DNA of 64,000 bases, taken from positions 1,370,001-1,434,000 of the forward strand of contig NZ_CAUQDV010000001.1 of NCBI RefSeq assembly GCF_963517015.1, written 5' to 3'. The notes below the pieces were generated by a model. The model was not told the origin of the DNA, ran no database searches, and saw only the letters and a program-made list of their open reading frames with translations. Source of the DNA: an uncultured Devosia sp. (GTDB taxonomy: Bacteria; Pseudomonadota; Alphaproteobacteria; Rhizobiales; Devosiaceae). A program made the position numbers and the translations under genes. Positions 8,156-16,969 of the stretch are shown piece by piece (within the stretch, counting starts at the first letter, position 1; the number at the start of each line of letters is the position of its first letter).

Positions 8156-9133
8156 ATGACGACCGAAGCGCTCAGTTCGCCGGCAATTCCGCAAAAACGG
8201 GCACGCTCCGAACTGATGCAGCAGCGCGTCCGCGCTGCGCGCTGGTTCCTGTTGCCAATGATGATCGCGCTGGCCATCGTGGCCGGCTGGCCTCTGGCCC
8301 GCTCCATCTACTTCTCCTTCACCGATGCGACGCTCAACGACCTTTATGGCGCCGAGTGGGTCGGCTTCGGCAATTACCTGCAGATCCGCGTGCTTGAGAG
8401 CGGTCGCACCATCTATCGCGGCGTGCTGGCCGATCCCGACTGGTGGAATGCGGTGTGGAACACGGTGCGTTTCGCCTTCTGGTCCGTGGCCTGGGAAACC
8501 GTGCTCGGCATGATCGTGGCGCTGGTGCTCAATGCCGAATTCAAGGGCCGTGGCATCGTCCGCGCCGCCATCCTGATCCCGTGGGCCATCCCGACCATCG
8601 TGTCGGCCCGCATGTGGAGCTGGATGCTGAACGACCAGTTCGGCATTCTCAATGACCTGGGCATTCGCCTTGGCCTGCTCGACCGCGCCGTTGCCTGGAC
8701 TGCCTCGCCCGATACGGCGATGCTGGCGGTGCTGGTGGTCGATATCTGGAAGACAACGCCCTTCATGGCGCTGCTGATCCTGGCTGGCCTGCAGATGATC
8801 CCCAAGGACATTTATGAAGCCGCCGAAATCGACGGCGTGCATCCGGTCAAGCAGTTCTTCAAGATCACGCTGCCTCTTGTGCGGCCAGCCCTGATGGTGG
8901 CCATCATCTTCCGCGTGCTCGATGCGCTGCGCATCTTCGATCTGATCTATGTGCTGACGCCCAATAGCGCGGCGACAAAGACCATGTCGGTGCTCAGTCA
9001 GGAGAACCTGTTCCAGTTCAACAACTTTGCCGAAGGCTCGGCGCAATCGACGCTGCTGTTCCTGCTGATCGCGATCTTCACGATCGTCTATATCTGGCTG
9101 GGCAAGGTCAATTTCGACGGGGGAGACCGCTGA
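8156..9133 (+). CDS. thuF: Sugar ABC transporter permease
   Basis: 325-residue inner-membrane permease of the MalF-like binding-protein-dependent family, with six or so hydrophobic segments. The cytoplasmic EAA loop is visible (YEAAEIDGVHPVKQFFKITLP) and docks with the ATPase. A ribosome site GGGGGAAGG precedes the ATG. The stop overlaps the thuG start by one base. With ThuG it forms the transmembrane channel of the disaccharide importer. Confidence 0.9.
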   Translation: MTTEALSSPAIPQKRARSELMQQRVRAARWFLLPMMIALAIVAGWPLARSIYFSFTDATLNDLYGAEWVGFGNYLQIRVLESGRTIYRGVLADPDWWNAVWNTVRFAFWSVAWETVLGMIVALVLNAEFKGRGIVRAAILIPWAIPTIVSARMWSWMLNDQFGILNDLGIRLGLLDRAVAWTASPDTAMLAVLVVDIWKTTPFMALLILAGLQMIPKDIYEAAEIDGVHPVKQFFKITLPLVRPALMVAIIFRVLDALRIFDLIYVLTPNSAATKTMSVLSQENLFQFNNFAEGSAQSTLLFLLIAIFTIVYIWLGKVNFDGGDR

Positions 9134-9978
9134 TGACCGCGAGTTTCGATCTCTGGAAGCTTACCAAGACCGTGCTGTTCTACCTGCTGGTGATCGCCAT
9201 CGTGGTGATTGCGGTGTTCCCGTTCTACTACGCGATCCTGACCAGCCTCAAATCGGGTACGGACCTGTTCCGCATCACCTATTGGCCGACCTCGTTCAGC
9301 CTGGCCAATTACCAGTCGGTGTTCAGCCAGGGCGCGTTCCCGCGTAACCTCTTGAATTCGGTTTTCGTTGCCTCGGTGACGGTGATCGGTGCCCTGTTCC
9401 TGGCCGTGACAGCGAGCTTTGCGCTCAGCCGCGTGCGGTTCCGCGGGCGCAATCTGCTGCTGATGACGATCCTGGCCGTATCCATGTTCCCGCAGATCGC
9501 GGTGCTGGCGGGCCTGTTCGAGGTGATCCGGTTCCTGGGCATCTACAACACGCCCTGGGCGCTGATCTTCTCCTATACGATCTTCACGCTGCCCTTCACG
9601 GTGTGGGTGCTGACCACCTTCATGCGTGACCTGCCGGTCGAGATCGAGGAAGCCGCCATTGTCGATGGAGCGACGCCCTGGGTGATCATCACCCGCGTGT
9701 TCCTGCCACTGATGTGGCCGGCGCTGGTGACGACGGGCCTCCTGGCCTTCATCTCGGCCTGGAACGAGTTCCTGTTCGCGCTAACCTTTACCGTGTCCAA
9801 CCAGACCCGCACCGTGCCGGTGGCCATCGCGCTGCTCTCGGGTGGATCGCAGTATGAAATTCCGTGGGGCATCATCATGGCCGCATCGGTGATCGTCACC
9901 GTGCCGCTGGTGGTCCTCGTCCTCATATTCCAGCGCAAGATTGTGTCCGGCCTGACGGCTGGCGGCGTCAAAGGCTAA
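9133..9978 (+). CDS. thuG: Sugar ABC transporter permease
   Basis: 281-residue MalG-like permease. The EAA loop reads IEEAAIVDGATPWVIITRVF, and hydrophobic segments are spread over the whole length. The start overlaps thuF by one base, indicating coupled translation and a heterodimeric channel. It is followed after 12 bases by the ATPase gene. Role: second transmembrane half of the trehalose/disaccharide importer. Confidence 0.9.
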   Translation: MTASFDLWKLTKTVLFYLLVIAIVVIAVFPFYYAILTSLKSGTDLFRITYWPTSFSLANYQSVFSQGAFPRNLLNSVFVASVTVIGALFLAVTASFALSRVRFRGRNLLLMTILAVSMFPQIAVLAGLFEVIRFLGIYNTPWALIFSYTIFTLPFTVWVLTTFMRDLPVEIEEAAIVDGATPWVIITRVFLPLMWPALVTTGLLAFISAWNEFLFALTFTVSNQTRTVPVAIALLSGGSQYEIPWGIIMAASVIVTVPLVVLVLIFQRKIVSGLTAGGVKG

Positions 9979-9990
9979 GGGAGAAAAACA

Positions 9991-11004
9991 ATGGCAAGCA
10001 TCGAGCTTCGCGATATTCGCAAATCCTTCGGCGCGGTCGAAGTCATCAAGGGCGTGGACCTGGAGGTCCGCAAGGGCGAGTTCATGGTGTTCGTGGGCCC
10101 GTCGGGCTGCGGCAAGTCCACACTGCTGCGCCTGATCTCGGGGCTGGAGGACATCACCTCGGGCGAGATGCTGTTTGACGGCAAGCTGGTCAATTCGCTG
10201 GCGCCGAGCAAGCGCGGCATCGCCATGGTGTTCCAGTCCTATGCGCTTTATCCGCATATGACGGTCTATGAGAACATGGCCTTTGGCCTCACGCTCGAAA
10301 AGGGCAAGGGCAAGGACGAAATCCGCCAGCGCGTCGAGCGGGCTGCCGACATGCTGCAGATCCGGCAGTATCTGGATCGCCTGCCCAAGCAGCTTTCGGG
10401 TGGCCAGCGTCAGCGCGTGGCCATCGGCCGCGCCATTACCCGCGATCCGAAAGTGTTCCTGTTCGACGAGCCGCTGTCGAACCTCGACGCGGCACTGCGC
10501 GTGGCGACCCGTATCGAGATCGCCAAGCTGCATGAGGAAATGCATGAAGTCACGATGATCTATGTGACGCATGACCAGGTGGAGGCCATGACCCTGGCCG
10601 ATCGCATCTGCGTGCTGCGCGATGGGTTGGTGGAACAGGTCGGCACGCCGATGGAACTCTATGAGCGCCCCAATTCGGTGTTTGTCGCCGGCTTCATCGG
10701 GTCGCCCAAGATGAATTTCATCTCGGACGAGCGCGCCCAGAAATATGGCGCGCATACGCTGGGCATTCGCGGCGAGCATATCGAGATCAAGCCCGAAGGG
10801 CAGGGCCTGTGGAACGGCAAGGTGATCCACAAGGAAGAGCTGGGCGCCGACACCTACATCTATCTTGAGATGGGCACGGAAGAACCCGTCGTGGTGCGGA
10901 TCGATGGTCCGAACACCTACAAGACCGGCGACGTGGTCCACATTTCGCCGATGGAAGACAAGGTTCACCGCTTCAACGAAGCGGGCAAGCCCGTGGCTGC
11001 CTGA
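9991..11004 (+). CDS. thuK: Sugar ABC transporter ATP-binding protein
   Basis: 337-residue MalK/UgpC-type ATPase. Walker A GPSGCGKST lies near residues 36-44, the signature LSGGQRQRVAIGRA near 136, and Walker B VFLFDEPLSNLD follows. The C-terminal part from about residue 235 has the regulatory TOBE/OB extension of carbohydrate importers. A ribosome site AGGGAGA precedes the ATG. It powers ThuEFG uptake. Confidence 0.92.
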   Translation: MASIELRDIRKSFGAVEVIKGVDLEVRKGEFMVFVGPSGCGKSTLLRLISGLEDITSGEMLFDGKLVNSLAPSKRGIAMVFQSYALYPHMTVYENMAFGLTLEKGKGKDEIRQRVERAADMLQIRQYLDRLPKQLSGGQRQRVAIGRAITRDPKVFLFDEPLSNLDAALRVATRIEIAKLHEEMHEVTMIYVTHDQVEAMTLADRICVLRDGLVEQVGTPMELYERPNSVFVAGFIGSPKMNFISDERAQKYGAHTLGIRGEHIEIKPEGQGLWNGKVIHKEELGADTYIYLEMGTEEPVVVRIDGPNTYKTGDVVHISPMEDKVHRFNEAGKPVAA

Positions 11005-11069
11005 GCCGATCACAAACAGGGTGGCGGCCATACGGTCGTCACCACTTTCAGACAATCATATTTCCAGAC

Positions 11070-11092
11070 GCCCGGCGCCCTCCCTGCCGGGC
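11070..11092 (+). other. Intercistronic hairpin between thuK and thuA
   Basis: GCCCGGC (11070-11076) and GCCGGGC (11086-11092) form a 7-base stem followed by only TTT. Weak terminator or processing element that may set transporter versus catabolic gene ratios. Confidence 0.45.
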
Positions 11093-11114
11093 TTTCGACC
11101 ATAGGAGACTATCG

Positions 11115-11903
11115 ATGGCTATCCGTACCCTGGTCTGGGGCGAAAATGTCCATGAACAGAAGAACAAGGTCGTCGCCGAGAATTATCCCGACGGCATGCA
11201 CAACCAGATCGCCAAGCTGCTGCGCGAAGACAGCAATCTTTCCGTCAAGACCACGACGCTGCAGGAGCCCGAGCATGGGTTGACCGATGCCGTGCTGGCC
11301 GAGACCGACGTGCTGCTGTGGTGGGGCCATGCGGCCCATGACAAGGTCGACGACGCGGTGGTGAAGCGCGTAATGGAGCATGTCTGGCAGGGCATGGGCC
11401 TGCTGGTGCTGCATTCGGGGCATCACTCCAAGGTGTTCAAGGGCCTGATGGGTGCGCCGGCAAACCTGCACTGGCGCGAAGCGGGCGAGCGCGAGCGCCT
11501 CTGGGTGGTCAATCCGGGCCATCCGATCGCCAAGGGCCTCGGGCCCTATTTCGAGCTGGAATACGAAGAAATGTATGGCGAGCCCTTCTCGGTGCCGGAG
11601 CCGCTGGAAACGGTGTTCGTCTCCTGGTTCCAGGGTGGCGAAGTGTTCCGCTCGGGCCTGACCTATCGTCGCGGCGCCGGCAATATCTTCTATTTCCGCC
11701 CGGGCCACGAAACCTATCCCACCTACCACGACGCCAATGTGGGCCTGGTGCTGCGCAATGCCGTCAACTGGGCCTATAATGGCGATCGCCATGCCCATCT
11801 GATGAAGGCGCCCAATACGCCGGTCGGCGAAGCCATCGAAAAGATCGAAGAGCGCGGCGCCAAGCTCAGCTCCGCCGATCATGCCGGTGAAGTGAAGAAG
11901 TGA
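11115..11903 (+). CDS. thuA: Trehalose utilisation protein ThuA
   Basis: 262-residue ThuA-family protein with a glutamine-amidotransferase-like fold. Visible family features include the early MAIRTLVWGENVHE, the LLVLHSGHHSKVF segment and a C-terminal FYFRPGHETYPTYHD motif rich in histidines. In rhizobia thuA and thuB convert trehalose and related disaccharides to or through 3-keto derivatives. Start supported by TAGGAGA. It follows thuK by 110 bases with a hairpin between, and a strong terminator stands between it and thuB. Confidence 0.9.
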   Translation: MAIRTLVWGENVHEQKNKVVAENYPDGMHNQIAKLLREDSNLSVKTTTLQEPEHGLTDAVLAETDVLLWWGHAAHDKVDDAVVKRVMEHVWQGMGLLVLHSGHHSKVFKGLMGAPANLHWREAGERERLWVVNPGHPIAKGLGPYFELEYEEMYGEPFSVPEPLETVFVSWFQGGEVFRSGLTYRRGAGNIFYFRPGHETYPTYHDANVGLVLRNAVNWAYNGDRHAHLMKAPNTPVGEAIEKIEERGAKLSSADHAGEVKK

Positions 11904-11912
11904 TTTGAGGTC

Positions 11913-11950
11913 CTGGCCATTCCCTCCTTAGGGAGTGGCCAGACTTTTTT
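11913..11950 (+). terminator. Strong intrinsic terminator between thuA and thuB
   Basis: A 13-base stem (11913-11925 with 11930-11942, one G-U pair, CCTT loop) is followed by AC and six T residues (11945-11950). It stands inside an otherwise co-directional operon, so thuB would depend on read-through or its own promoter. Confidence 0.8.
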
Positions 11951-11984
11951 CGAACAACGGGCAGGGGCCCCAGGGAATAGAAAC

Positions 11985-13028
11985 ATGCGTATCCTCATTC
12001 TGGGTACCGGCGGCATGGCCAATACTCATGCCAAGAATTTTGCGGCTATCGAAGGCGTCGAACTGGTCGGTGGCGTCGACGTCGATCCGGCACGCGTCGA
12101 TGCATTCTGCACGGCGCATAATATGGAACATCGCTTCGGTTCGCTCGATGCGGCACTGGCCTGGGGCGAATTCGACGCCATTGCCAATGTGACGCCGGAC
12201 AGCGTGCATCATGCGACCACGATGGCGGCGCTCAAGGCCGGCAAGCATGTGTTCTGCGAAAAGCCGCTGGCGACCGATCATGCCAAGGCCATGGAAATGA
12301 CCGAGACGGCGGAAGCCGCGGGCCTCGTCAACATGGTCAACCTGACCTATCGCAATGTCAGCCAGCTGCAGAAGATGCGCGAAATCGTGCAGTCGGGCGC
12401 CGTGGGCAAGGTCAAGCATTTCGAGGCGAGCTATCTGCAGAGCTGGCTGGTCTCGAAAGCCTGGGGCGACTGGCGCACGGAGTCGCAGTGGCTGTGGCGC
12501 CTCTCCAAGAAGCACGGCTCGAACGGTGTGCTGGGCGATATCGGCGTGCATATCCTCGACTTTGCCGCCTATGGCGCGGGCAGTGATTTCTCGAAAGTGT
12601 TCTGCCGTCTCGAAACCTTCGACAAGGCCGAAAATAACCAGATCGGCGAGTATGACCTCGACGCCAATGACAGCTTCGCCATGACGGCGCAGCTGGAAAA
12701 CGGCGCGCTGGGCGTGATCCACGCGACCCGCTGGGCGACGGGCCATTTCAACGAGCTGCGCCTGCGCGTCTATGGCGAGCTGGGTTCGGTGGAAGTGCAG
12801 CATCGCCACGACTGGAGCAAGCTGGTGACGTGCCTCGGCGACGACGCCGAGACCGGTACCTGGACCGAGGTCGACGTGGACACGGTCGAGACAAATTACA
12901 TGCGCTTTGTCGAGGCGGTGCGGACGGGCAAGAATCTCGAGCCAAGCTTCCGCCATGCGACCAATATCCAGAAGGTTCTGGACCTGGCGACGGTCACCGA
13001 TCGCGACCGGACCGAACATACGGTCTGA
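11985..13028 (+). CDS. thuB: Gfo/Idh/MocA-family oxidoreductase ThuB
   Basis: 347-residue NAD(P)-dependent dehydrogenase. The N-terminal Rossmann motif is GTGGMANTHAKNF (residues 6-18). The family signature EKPLATD is near residue 92 and the C-terminal alpha/beta substrate domain follows. In rhizobial trehalose loci ThuB oxidises disaccharides at C3. Start preceded by CAGGGA. It lies 81 bases after thuA, separated by a terminator hairpin, and ends just before a bidirectional terminator shared with the convergent MFS gene. Confidence 0.88.
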   Translation: MRILILGTGGMANTHAKNFAAIEGVELVGGVDVDPARVDAFCTAHNMEHRFGSLDAALAWGEFDAIANVTPDSVHHATTMAALKAGKHVFCEKPLATDHAKAMEMTETAEAAGLVNMVNLTYRNVSQLQKMREIVQSGAVGKVKHFEASYLQSWLVSKAWGDWRTESQWLWRLSKKHGSNGVLGDIGVHILDFAAYGAGSDFSKVFCRLETFDKAENNQIGEYDLDANDSFAMTAQLENGALGVIHATRWATGHFNELRLRVYGELGSVEVQHRHDWSKLVTCLGDDAETGTWTEVDVDTVETNYMRFVEAVRTGKNLEPSFRHATNIQKVLDLATVTDRDRTEHTV

Positions 13029-13036
13029 ACGAATGC

Positions 13037-13060
13037 AAAGGCCCGCTTCGGCGGGCCTTT
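13037..13060. terminator. Bidirectional intrinsic terminator
   Basis: AAAGGCCCGC, TTCG loop, GCGGGCCTTT: a perfect 10-base stem with A and T tracts on both sides, between convergent thuB and the MFS gene. Confidence 0.9.
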
Positions 13061-13067
13061 TCTTTGG

Positions 13068-14381
13068 CTAGTCCAATACCGTCCGTCGGGTTTCCGCATC
13101 CACCAGCGTCGAGGCGAGGGCGCCGAGGAGGAGCAGGGCGGCAAAGAGCGCTATGGCGAGCGAGAAGCTCTGGGCGAAGACCAGACCCATGAGCGACGGG
13201 GCGAGGAGGCCACCGAGGCGAGCCATGGCACCGGCGGCGCCCATGCCGGTGGCGCGGGAGACGGTGGGATAGAGCTCGGGCGTGAAGGCGTAGAGCGCGC
13301 CCCAGGTGCCGAGCAGCGCAAAACTCATCAGGAGGATCGAGGTGCCGATCAGCCAAGCCTCGCCGGCAAAGAAGAACAGGGCGCAACCCATGGCGCTGAG
13401 GACAAGGAAGCCGATCAAGGTCGGCTTGCGGCCCACGGTTTCAACGCCCCAGGCGGCGAGGGCATAGCCGGGGATTTGCGCGAGGGCGACCAGCACGAGG
13501 AAGCCGTAGCCGCGGATATAGCCGAAACCGTCTTGCGCGAGGCGGGCGGGCAGCCAGGTGAAGATGCCATAATAGGAAATCGACACCAGGAACCAGACCA
13601 GAAGAATGGCGAGGGTGCGCTGGCGCAGGGCGGGCGAGAAAATGCCTTGGCGGGCTTCGGTCCGGGGTGCGGTGATCTCTGTTTCGGGCGGGAGTTCGGG
13701 CTTGCCGTTGGTGCGCAGGATGGCGTTGAGCACATTGCGGAGATCGGTGTGGCGATTGTTGCGCAGGAGAAAGAGCGGGGATTCCGGGACCCAGAGGCGA
13801 AGCCAGATGCCGATGAGGGCGGGCAGGGCCGTGAAAGCCAGGATATAGCGCCAGGCGTCGCCGGGCGGCACGTAGAGACTGGCGAGCCAGGCGGCGAGCG
13901 CGATGGCGACGGTGCCGACGGCCCAGAAGCCCTCGAGGATGACCAGCCAGCGGCCGCGGTTTTTGGCGGGGAGGAATTCGGCCATCATGGCGTAATCGAC
14001 GGGCAGAGTACCGCCAACGGCGATGCCCGTCAGGAAACGCAGGCCATAGAGAAACCATAGGCTGGGCGCAAAGACCGAGAGCAGGCCGAAGATGGCGTCG
14101 CAGGCCACGGTGATCAGCAGAACATTGCGCCGGCCGAAGCGATCGGCGAGACGACCGAAGAGGGCGGCGCCGATCAGCATGCCGAGAAAAAACAGCGTGC
14201 CGGTCTGGAGGGCCTGGGGCAGTTCGACCGCAAAGCTTGCGGCGATCGAGGCGCTGGTGAAGCCGACGGCGAGGACCTGCATGGCGTCGGCGGCCCAGAC
14301 CAGGCCGAAGATGCCAAGGAGGCGGCGCTGGTAGCGGCCGGCGCCAGCGGTGTCGAGAACCTGTTCGACGGTCAGTGCCAT
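13068..14381 (-). CDS. Major facilitator superfamily transporter
   Basis: 437-residue inner-membrane protein with about 12 hydrophobic segments. The loop 2-3 motif reads GRLADRFGRRN (near residue 75), typical of MFS carriers, and the central loop is about residues 195-225. The N-terminal pattern resembles the sugar- or organic-acid-porter type carriers of the SV2/NiaP-like group, but the substrate cannot be read. Ribosome site GGAGGAG precedes the ATG. It is a single gene, divergent from the GST gene, with a shared 145-base upstream region. Confidence 0.85.
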   Translation of the reverse strand: MALTVEQVLDTAGAGRYQRRLLGIFGLVWAADAMQVLAVGFTSASIAASFAVELPQALQTGTLFFLGMLIGAALFGRLADRFGRRNVLLITVACDAIFGLLSVFAPSLWFLYGLRFLTGIAVGGTLPVDYAMMAEFLPAKNRGRWLVILEGFWAVGTVAIALAAWLASLYVPPGDAWRYILAFTALPALIGIWLRLWVPESPLFLLRNNRHTDLRNVLNAILRTNGKPELPPETEITAPRTEARQGIFSPALRQRTLAILLVWFLVSISYYGIFTWLPARLAQDGFGYIRGYGFLVLVALAQIPGYALAAWGVETVGRKPTLIGFLVLSAMGCALFFFAGEAWLIGTSILLMSFALLGTWGALYAFTPELYPTVSRATGMGAAGAMARLGGLLAPSLMGLVFAQSFSLAIALFAALLLLGALASTLVDAETRRTVLD

Positions 14382-14526
14382 GACGACTCTCTCCTCCCAA
14401 AGACGAGGACAGGTAGCGCCTTAATGTTGCTGCGGCCAAGTGCGTCTTTTGGCGTGTTGGTAGCCCTTGTCGAAAAAGACTTGCGCCATTCGTCGTCTGG
14501 ATGAAGCGTTATTGAAGGAGGACAGC

Positions 14527-15177
14527 ATGTTACCGATCATCACGGCTTTCGCGACCTCACCGGACAAGGGCAGGGGTCTTGCGCGGGATATGCGCGTGCG
14601 CTGGGCGCTGGAAGAAGTGGGCCAGCCTTACGAGGTGAAGCTGGTGAGCTTTGCCGAGATGAAACAGGCGGAGCACTTGGCGCGACACCCGTTCGGGCAG
14701 ATCCCGACCTATGAGTATGGCGACCTCGTCTTGTTCGAGTCTGCGGCGATCGTGCTGCATCTGGCCGAGACGCATGAGGGGCTGTTTCCGAGGGATGCGG
14801 ATGGGCGGGCGCGGGCGATTACCTGGATGTTTTCGGCGCAGACGACGGTGGAGCAGCCGATCGTGGAACGGGAGCAGGCGATCCTGGTCGAACGGGACAA
14901 GCCCTGGTTTGCGGAACGCTCGGTGCTGCTCGATGAACGGGTTATGAACAGACTTCGGGCGCTGTCTGAACGGCTGGGGACAAGCGAATGGCTCGATGGT
15001 CCGTTCAGCGCCGGCGACCTGACGATGGTGCTGGTGCTGCGGCGGCTGGAGACGTCCAGTCTGCTGGGTGAATTTCCGAATCTTGTCGATTATGTCGCGC
15101 GAGGCAAGGCGCGGCCGGCTTACCAGCGCGCTTATGACGATCAGCATGCGGTGTTTACGGCACTGACAAAGTCCTGA
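14527..15177 (+). CDS. Glutathione S-transferase family protein
   Basis: 216-residue protein with a thioredoxin-like N-terminal half (glutathione site near FGQIPTYEYGDLVLFESAAI, where the conserved cis-proline and the E-S pair bind glutathione) and an all-helical C-terminal half. The ATG at 14527 has an AAGGAGGA ribosome site and is preferred over an upstream in-frame start at 14467. It is likely a cytosolic detoxification enzyme; its substrate is unknown. Confidence 0.87.
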   Translation: MLPIITAFATSPDKGRGLARDMRVRWALEEVGQPYEVKLVSFAEMKQAEHLARHPFGQIPTYEYGDLVLFESAAIVLHLAETHEGLFPRDADGRARAITWMFSAQTTVEQPIVEREQAILVERDKPWFAERSVLLDERVMNRLRALSERLGTSEWLDGPFSAGDLTMVLVLRRLETSSLLGEFPNLVDYVARGKARPAYQRAYDDQHAVFTALTKS

Positions 15178-15240
15178 GCCTCTTGCAACCAGTGGTGCCC
15201 GTTCCGACTTATCCGCTCATCGAATATGGAGCGTCAAACT

Positions 15241-15495
15241 ATGGGTATCATCTGGGCCATCATCATCGGCTTTCTTGCGGGCGTCATCGCCAAGTGGATC
15301 ACGCCGGGCGACAACAAGCCGAGCGGCTTCATCCTGACCACGGTGCTGGGCATCGTCGGTTCGGTGCTGGCGAGCTGGCTGGGCCAACAGATTTTCGGCG
15401 GCGGGCAGAGCGACGGGATCGGTTTCATCAGCGGCATCATCGGCGCGGTGATCATCCTGCTGATCTGGAACCAGCTGGCGCGCCGCAACGCGTAA
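15241..15495 (+). CDS. GlsB/YeaQ/YmgE family stress-response membrane protein
   Basis: 84-residue protein with three hydrophobic segments and the family pattern: GIIWAIIIGFLAGVIAKWI, then FILTTVLGIVGSVLASWLG, then ISGIIGAVIILLIW. Such transglycosylase-associated proteins are small inner-membrane proteins induced by envelope or general stress. The ATG at 15241 is chosen over 15226 because GGAG (15228-15231) is well spaced to it. An intrinsic terminator follows within 20 bases. Confidence 0.9.
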   Translation: MGIIWAIIIGFLAGVIAKWITPGDNKPSGFILTTVLGIVGSVLASWLGQQIFGGGQSDGIGFISGIIGAVIILLIWNQLARRNA

Positions 15496-15512
15496 GAGCT
15501 GCGATTTAGACG

Positions 15513-15541
15513 AAAAGGGCCGCCCATGAGGCGGCCCTTTT
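15513..15541. terminator. Bidirectional intrinsic terminator
   Basis: AAAAGGGCCGCC (15513-15524), CATGA loop, GGCGGCCCTTTT (15530-15541): perfect 12-base stem between the GlsB-type gene and the convergent SDR gene. Confidence 0.9.
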
Positions 15542-15545
15542 GCGT

Positions 15546-16328
15546 TCAGGCGGTATAGCGAGCGGCGGGGGAGCCGTTCTGGGTGCCGCCGAACAGGGTC
15601 TGGCGGGCCGTCTCGTAGGTGTTCCAGAGATCAAGGTCGTGGACCGAGGGCAGGGTGACCTCCTCGCCGCGATCGAAACCGACGAGTGCGGCGTCGACGA
15701 GCTGTTCGGCGGTCATGAAGACCGAGCGGTCGAAGTTGTCGATCGACATGCCGGCGGCCTCGTAGAATTCGGTGATGGTGCCGGCGGGCAGCACGGCCTG
15801 GACAAGGATGCCGACATCCCTGACCTCCTGCTGGATGCCCTGGCTGTAGGTCAGCACGAAAGCCTTGGTGGCGCTATAAAGCGTGGTCACCGGGAAGGCA
15901 CCAAAGGCGAGGACAGAGCCGACATTGACGATTGCGCCAGACTTGCGGGCGCGCATGCCGGGGAGGGCGGCGCGGGTCAGGCGCATGAGCGCGGTGACAT
16001 TGAGGGTGAGCGTTGCGGCAGCATCGGCGTCGGACATGTCTGCGGTCGTGGCAGCAGGGCCCATGCCGGCATTGTTGACCAGAAGGTCGATCTGCTCGTT
16101 GCGCAGGAGCTGTTCGATCCGGGCGGTGTCAGCATCGGCGGTGAGGTCGGCGGCGACGGTTCTGACCGCGACGGCGTGAGCCTGCTGTAGCTCGGCGGCC
16201 AGCTTTTCCATGCGGTCGGCACGACGGGCGACGAGGACAAGATTGTAGCCGCGGGCGGCGAGGCGCTGGGCATAGACGGCGCCGAGGCCGGAGGAGGCGC
16301 CGGTGATGAGGGCGGTTTTGGTCGACAT
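15546..16328 (-). CDS. Short-chain dehydrogenase/reductase
   Basis: 260-residue classical SDR. Cofactor motif TGASSGLG lies near residue 9, the structural NNAG near 84, and the catalytic YSATK (Tyr-x-x-x-Lys) is preceded by a serine in VGSVLAFGAF. The ATG at 16328 is chosen because GAGTG precedes it and the upstream in-frame start would run into the operator. It is divergent from a MarR gene with two shared palindromes between them, so it is the probable repressed target. Substrate unknown. Confidence 0.9.
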   Translation of the reverse strand: MSTKTALITGASSGLGAVYAQRLAARGYNLVLVARRADRMEKLAAELQQAHAVAVRTVAADLTADADTARIEQLLRNEQIDLLVNNAGMGPAATTADMSDADAAATLTLNVTALMRLTRAALPGMRARKSGAIVNVGSVLAFGAFPVTTLYSATKAFVLTYSQGIQQEVRDVGILVQAVLPAGTITEFYEAAGMSIDNFDRSVFMTAEQLVDAALVGFDRGEEVTLPSVHDLDLWNTYETARQTLFGGTQNGSPAARYTA

Positions 16329-16342
16329 GAGACACTCCATTG

Positions 16343-16356
16343 GTTGAGTGCTCAAC
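16343..16356. promoter_or_regulatory. MarR operator candidate 1
   Basis: GTTGAG-TG-CTCAAC, a perfect inverted repeat 15 bases upstream of the SDR start. It shares its half site with a second copy at 16388-16401. Confidence 0.6.
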
Positions 16357-16387
16357 TAATTGGGAAGAGGGTTCGATCTTGTCAATG

Positions 16388-16401
16388 GTTGTGCACTCAA
16401 C
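16388..16401. promoter_or_regulatory. MarR operator candidate 2
   Basis: GTTGTGCACTCAAC, an imperfect palindrome related to the one at 16343-16356, 24 bases before the MarR start. It probably gives autoregulation. Confidence 0.55.
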
Positions 16402-16424
16402 TATTTTTCAGGCTGGAGATCAAG

Positions 16425-16922
16425 ATGGCCAGAGCAATACCGGACGATGTCGATAGTGTTGAGGCGTATGATCCGCTGAACTGCACGCATACCGCGCTGC
16501 GGCAGGCGTCGCGGCAGTTGACGCTGGTCTATGACGAGGCGCTGGCCCCGTCGGGGCTGACCTCGGCGCAGGCGCTGGTGGTATCGCGGATTGCCGAGCT
16601 GGATGGCGCGCCAGGTGGCAGGGGGCCATCGCTGCAGGCGCTGGCCAAGCGGCTTTCTCTGCAGATTTCGGCGCTGACCCATGCGCTCAAGCCCCTGGTG
16701 CGCGATGGGCTGGTGCAATTGCAGCCCGACGCCGAGGACGGACGAACCAAGCGGGCCGTGCTGACGGAACAGGGGCAGCGGCAGATGCAGCAGATGACCG
16801 CGCTGTGGATCGCGGTCAACGCCAAGCTGGATGGCGTGCTGGGCGACGGCGTCGCGCATGAGTTGCGGCAGATGGCGAGCAAGGTGGCCTCGCCCGATTT
16901 TGCCGAAGCGATGAAAAAGTAA
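16425..16922 (+). CDS. MarR-family transcriptional regulator
   Basis: 165-residue winged-helix regulator. The recognition helix region reads LQALAKRLSLQISALTHALKPL, followed by the beta-wing with RDGLVQLQPDAEDGRTKRAVLT, the hallmark DxRxxR-like wing of MarR proteins. The ATG at 16425 has GGAG at 16414-16417. It is divergent from an SDR gene, typical of a ligand-responsive local repressor. A terminator follows the stop directly. Confidence 0.88.
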   Translation: MARAIPDDVDSVEAYDPLNCTHTALRQASRQLTLVYDEALAPSGLTSAQALVVSRIAELDGAPGGRGPSLQALAKRLSLQISALTHALKPLVRDGLVQLQPDAEDGRTKRAVLTEQGQRQMQQMTALWIAVNAKLDGVLGDGVAHELRQMASKVASPDFAEAMKK

Positions 16923-16944
16923 AGGGCGCCCAATGGGCGCCCTT
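16922..16944. terminator. Bidirectional intrinsic terminator
   Basis: AAGGGCGCCC, AAT loop, GGGCGCCCTT: perfect 10-base stem at the end of the MarR gene, shared with the convergent nucleotidase gene. Confidence 0.85.
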
Positions 16945-16969
16945 CGTGTCTGTGGCCTGGTGTCGAACT

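Noticed and set aside
9781..11055. 424-residue antisense frame opposite thuG-thuK
   Set aside because: Opposite strand of confidently identified transporter genes; His/Arg-rich shadow.
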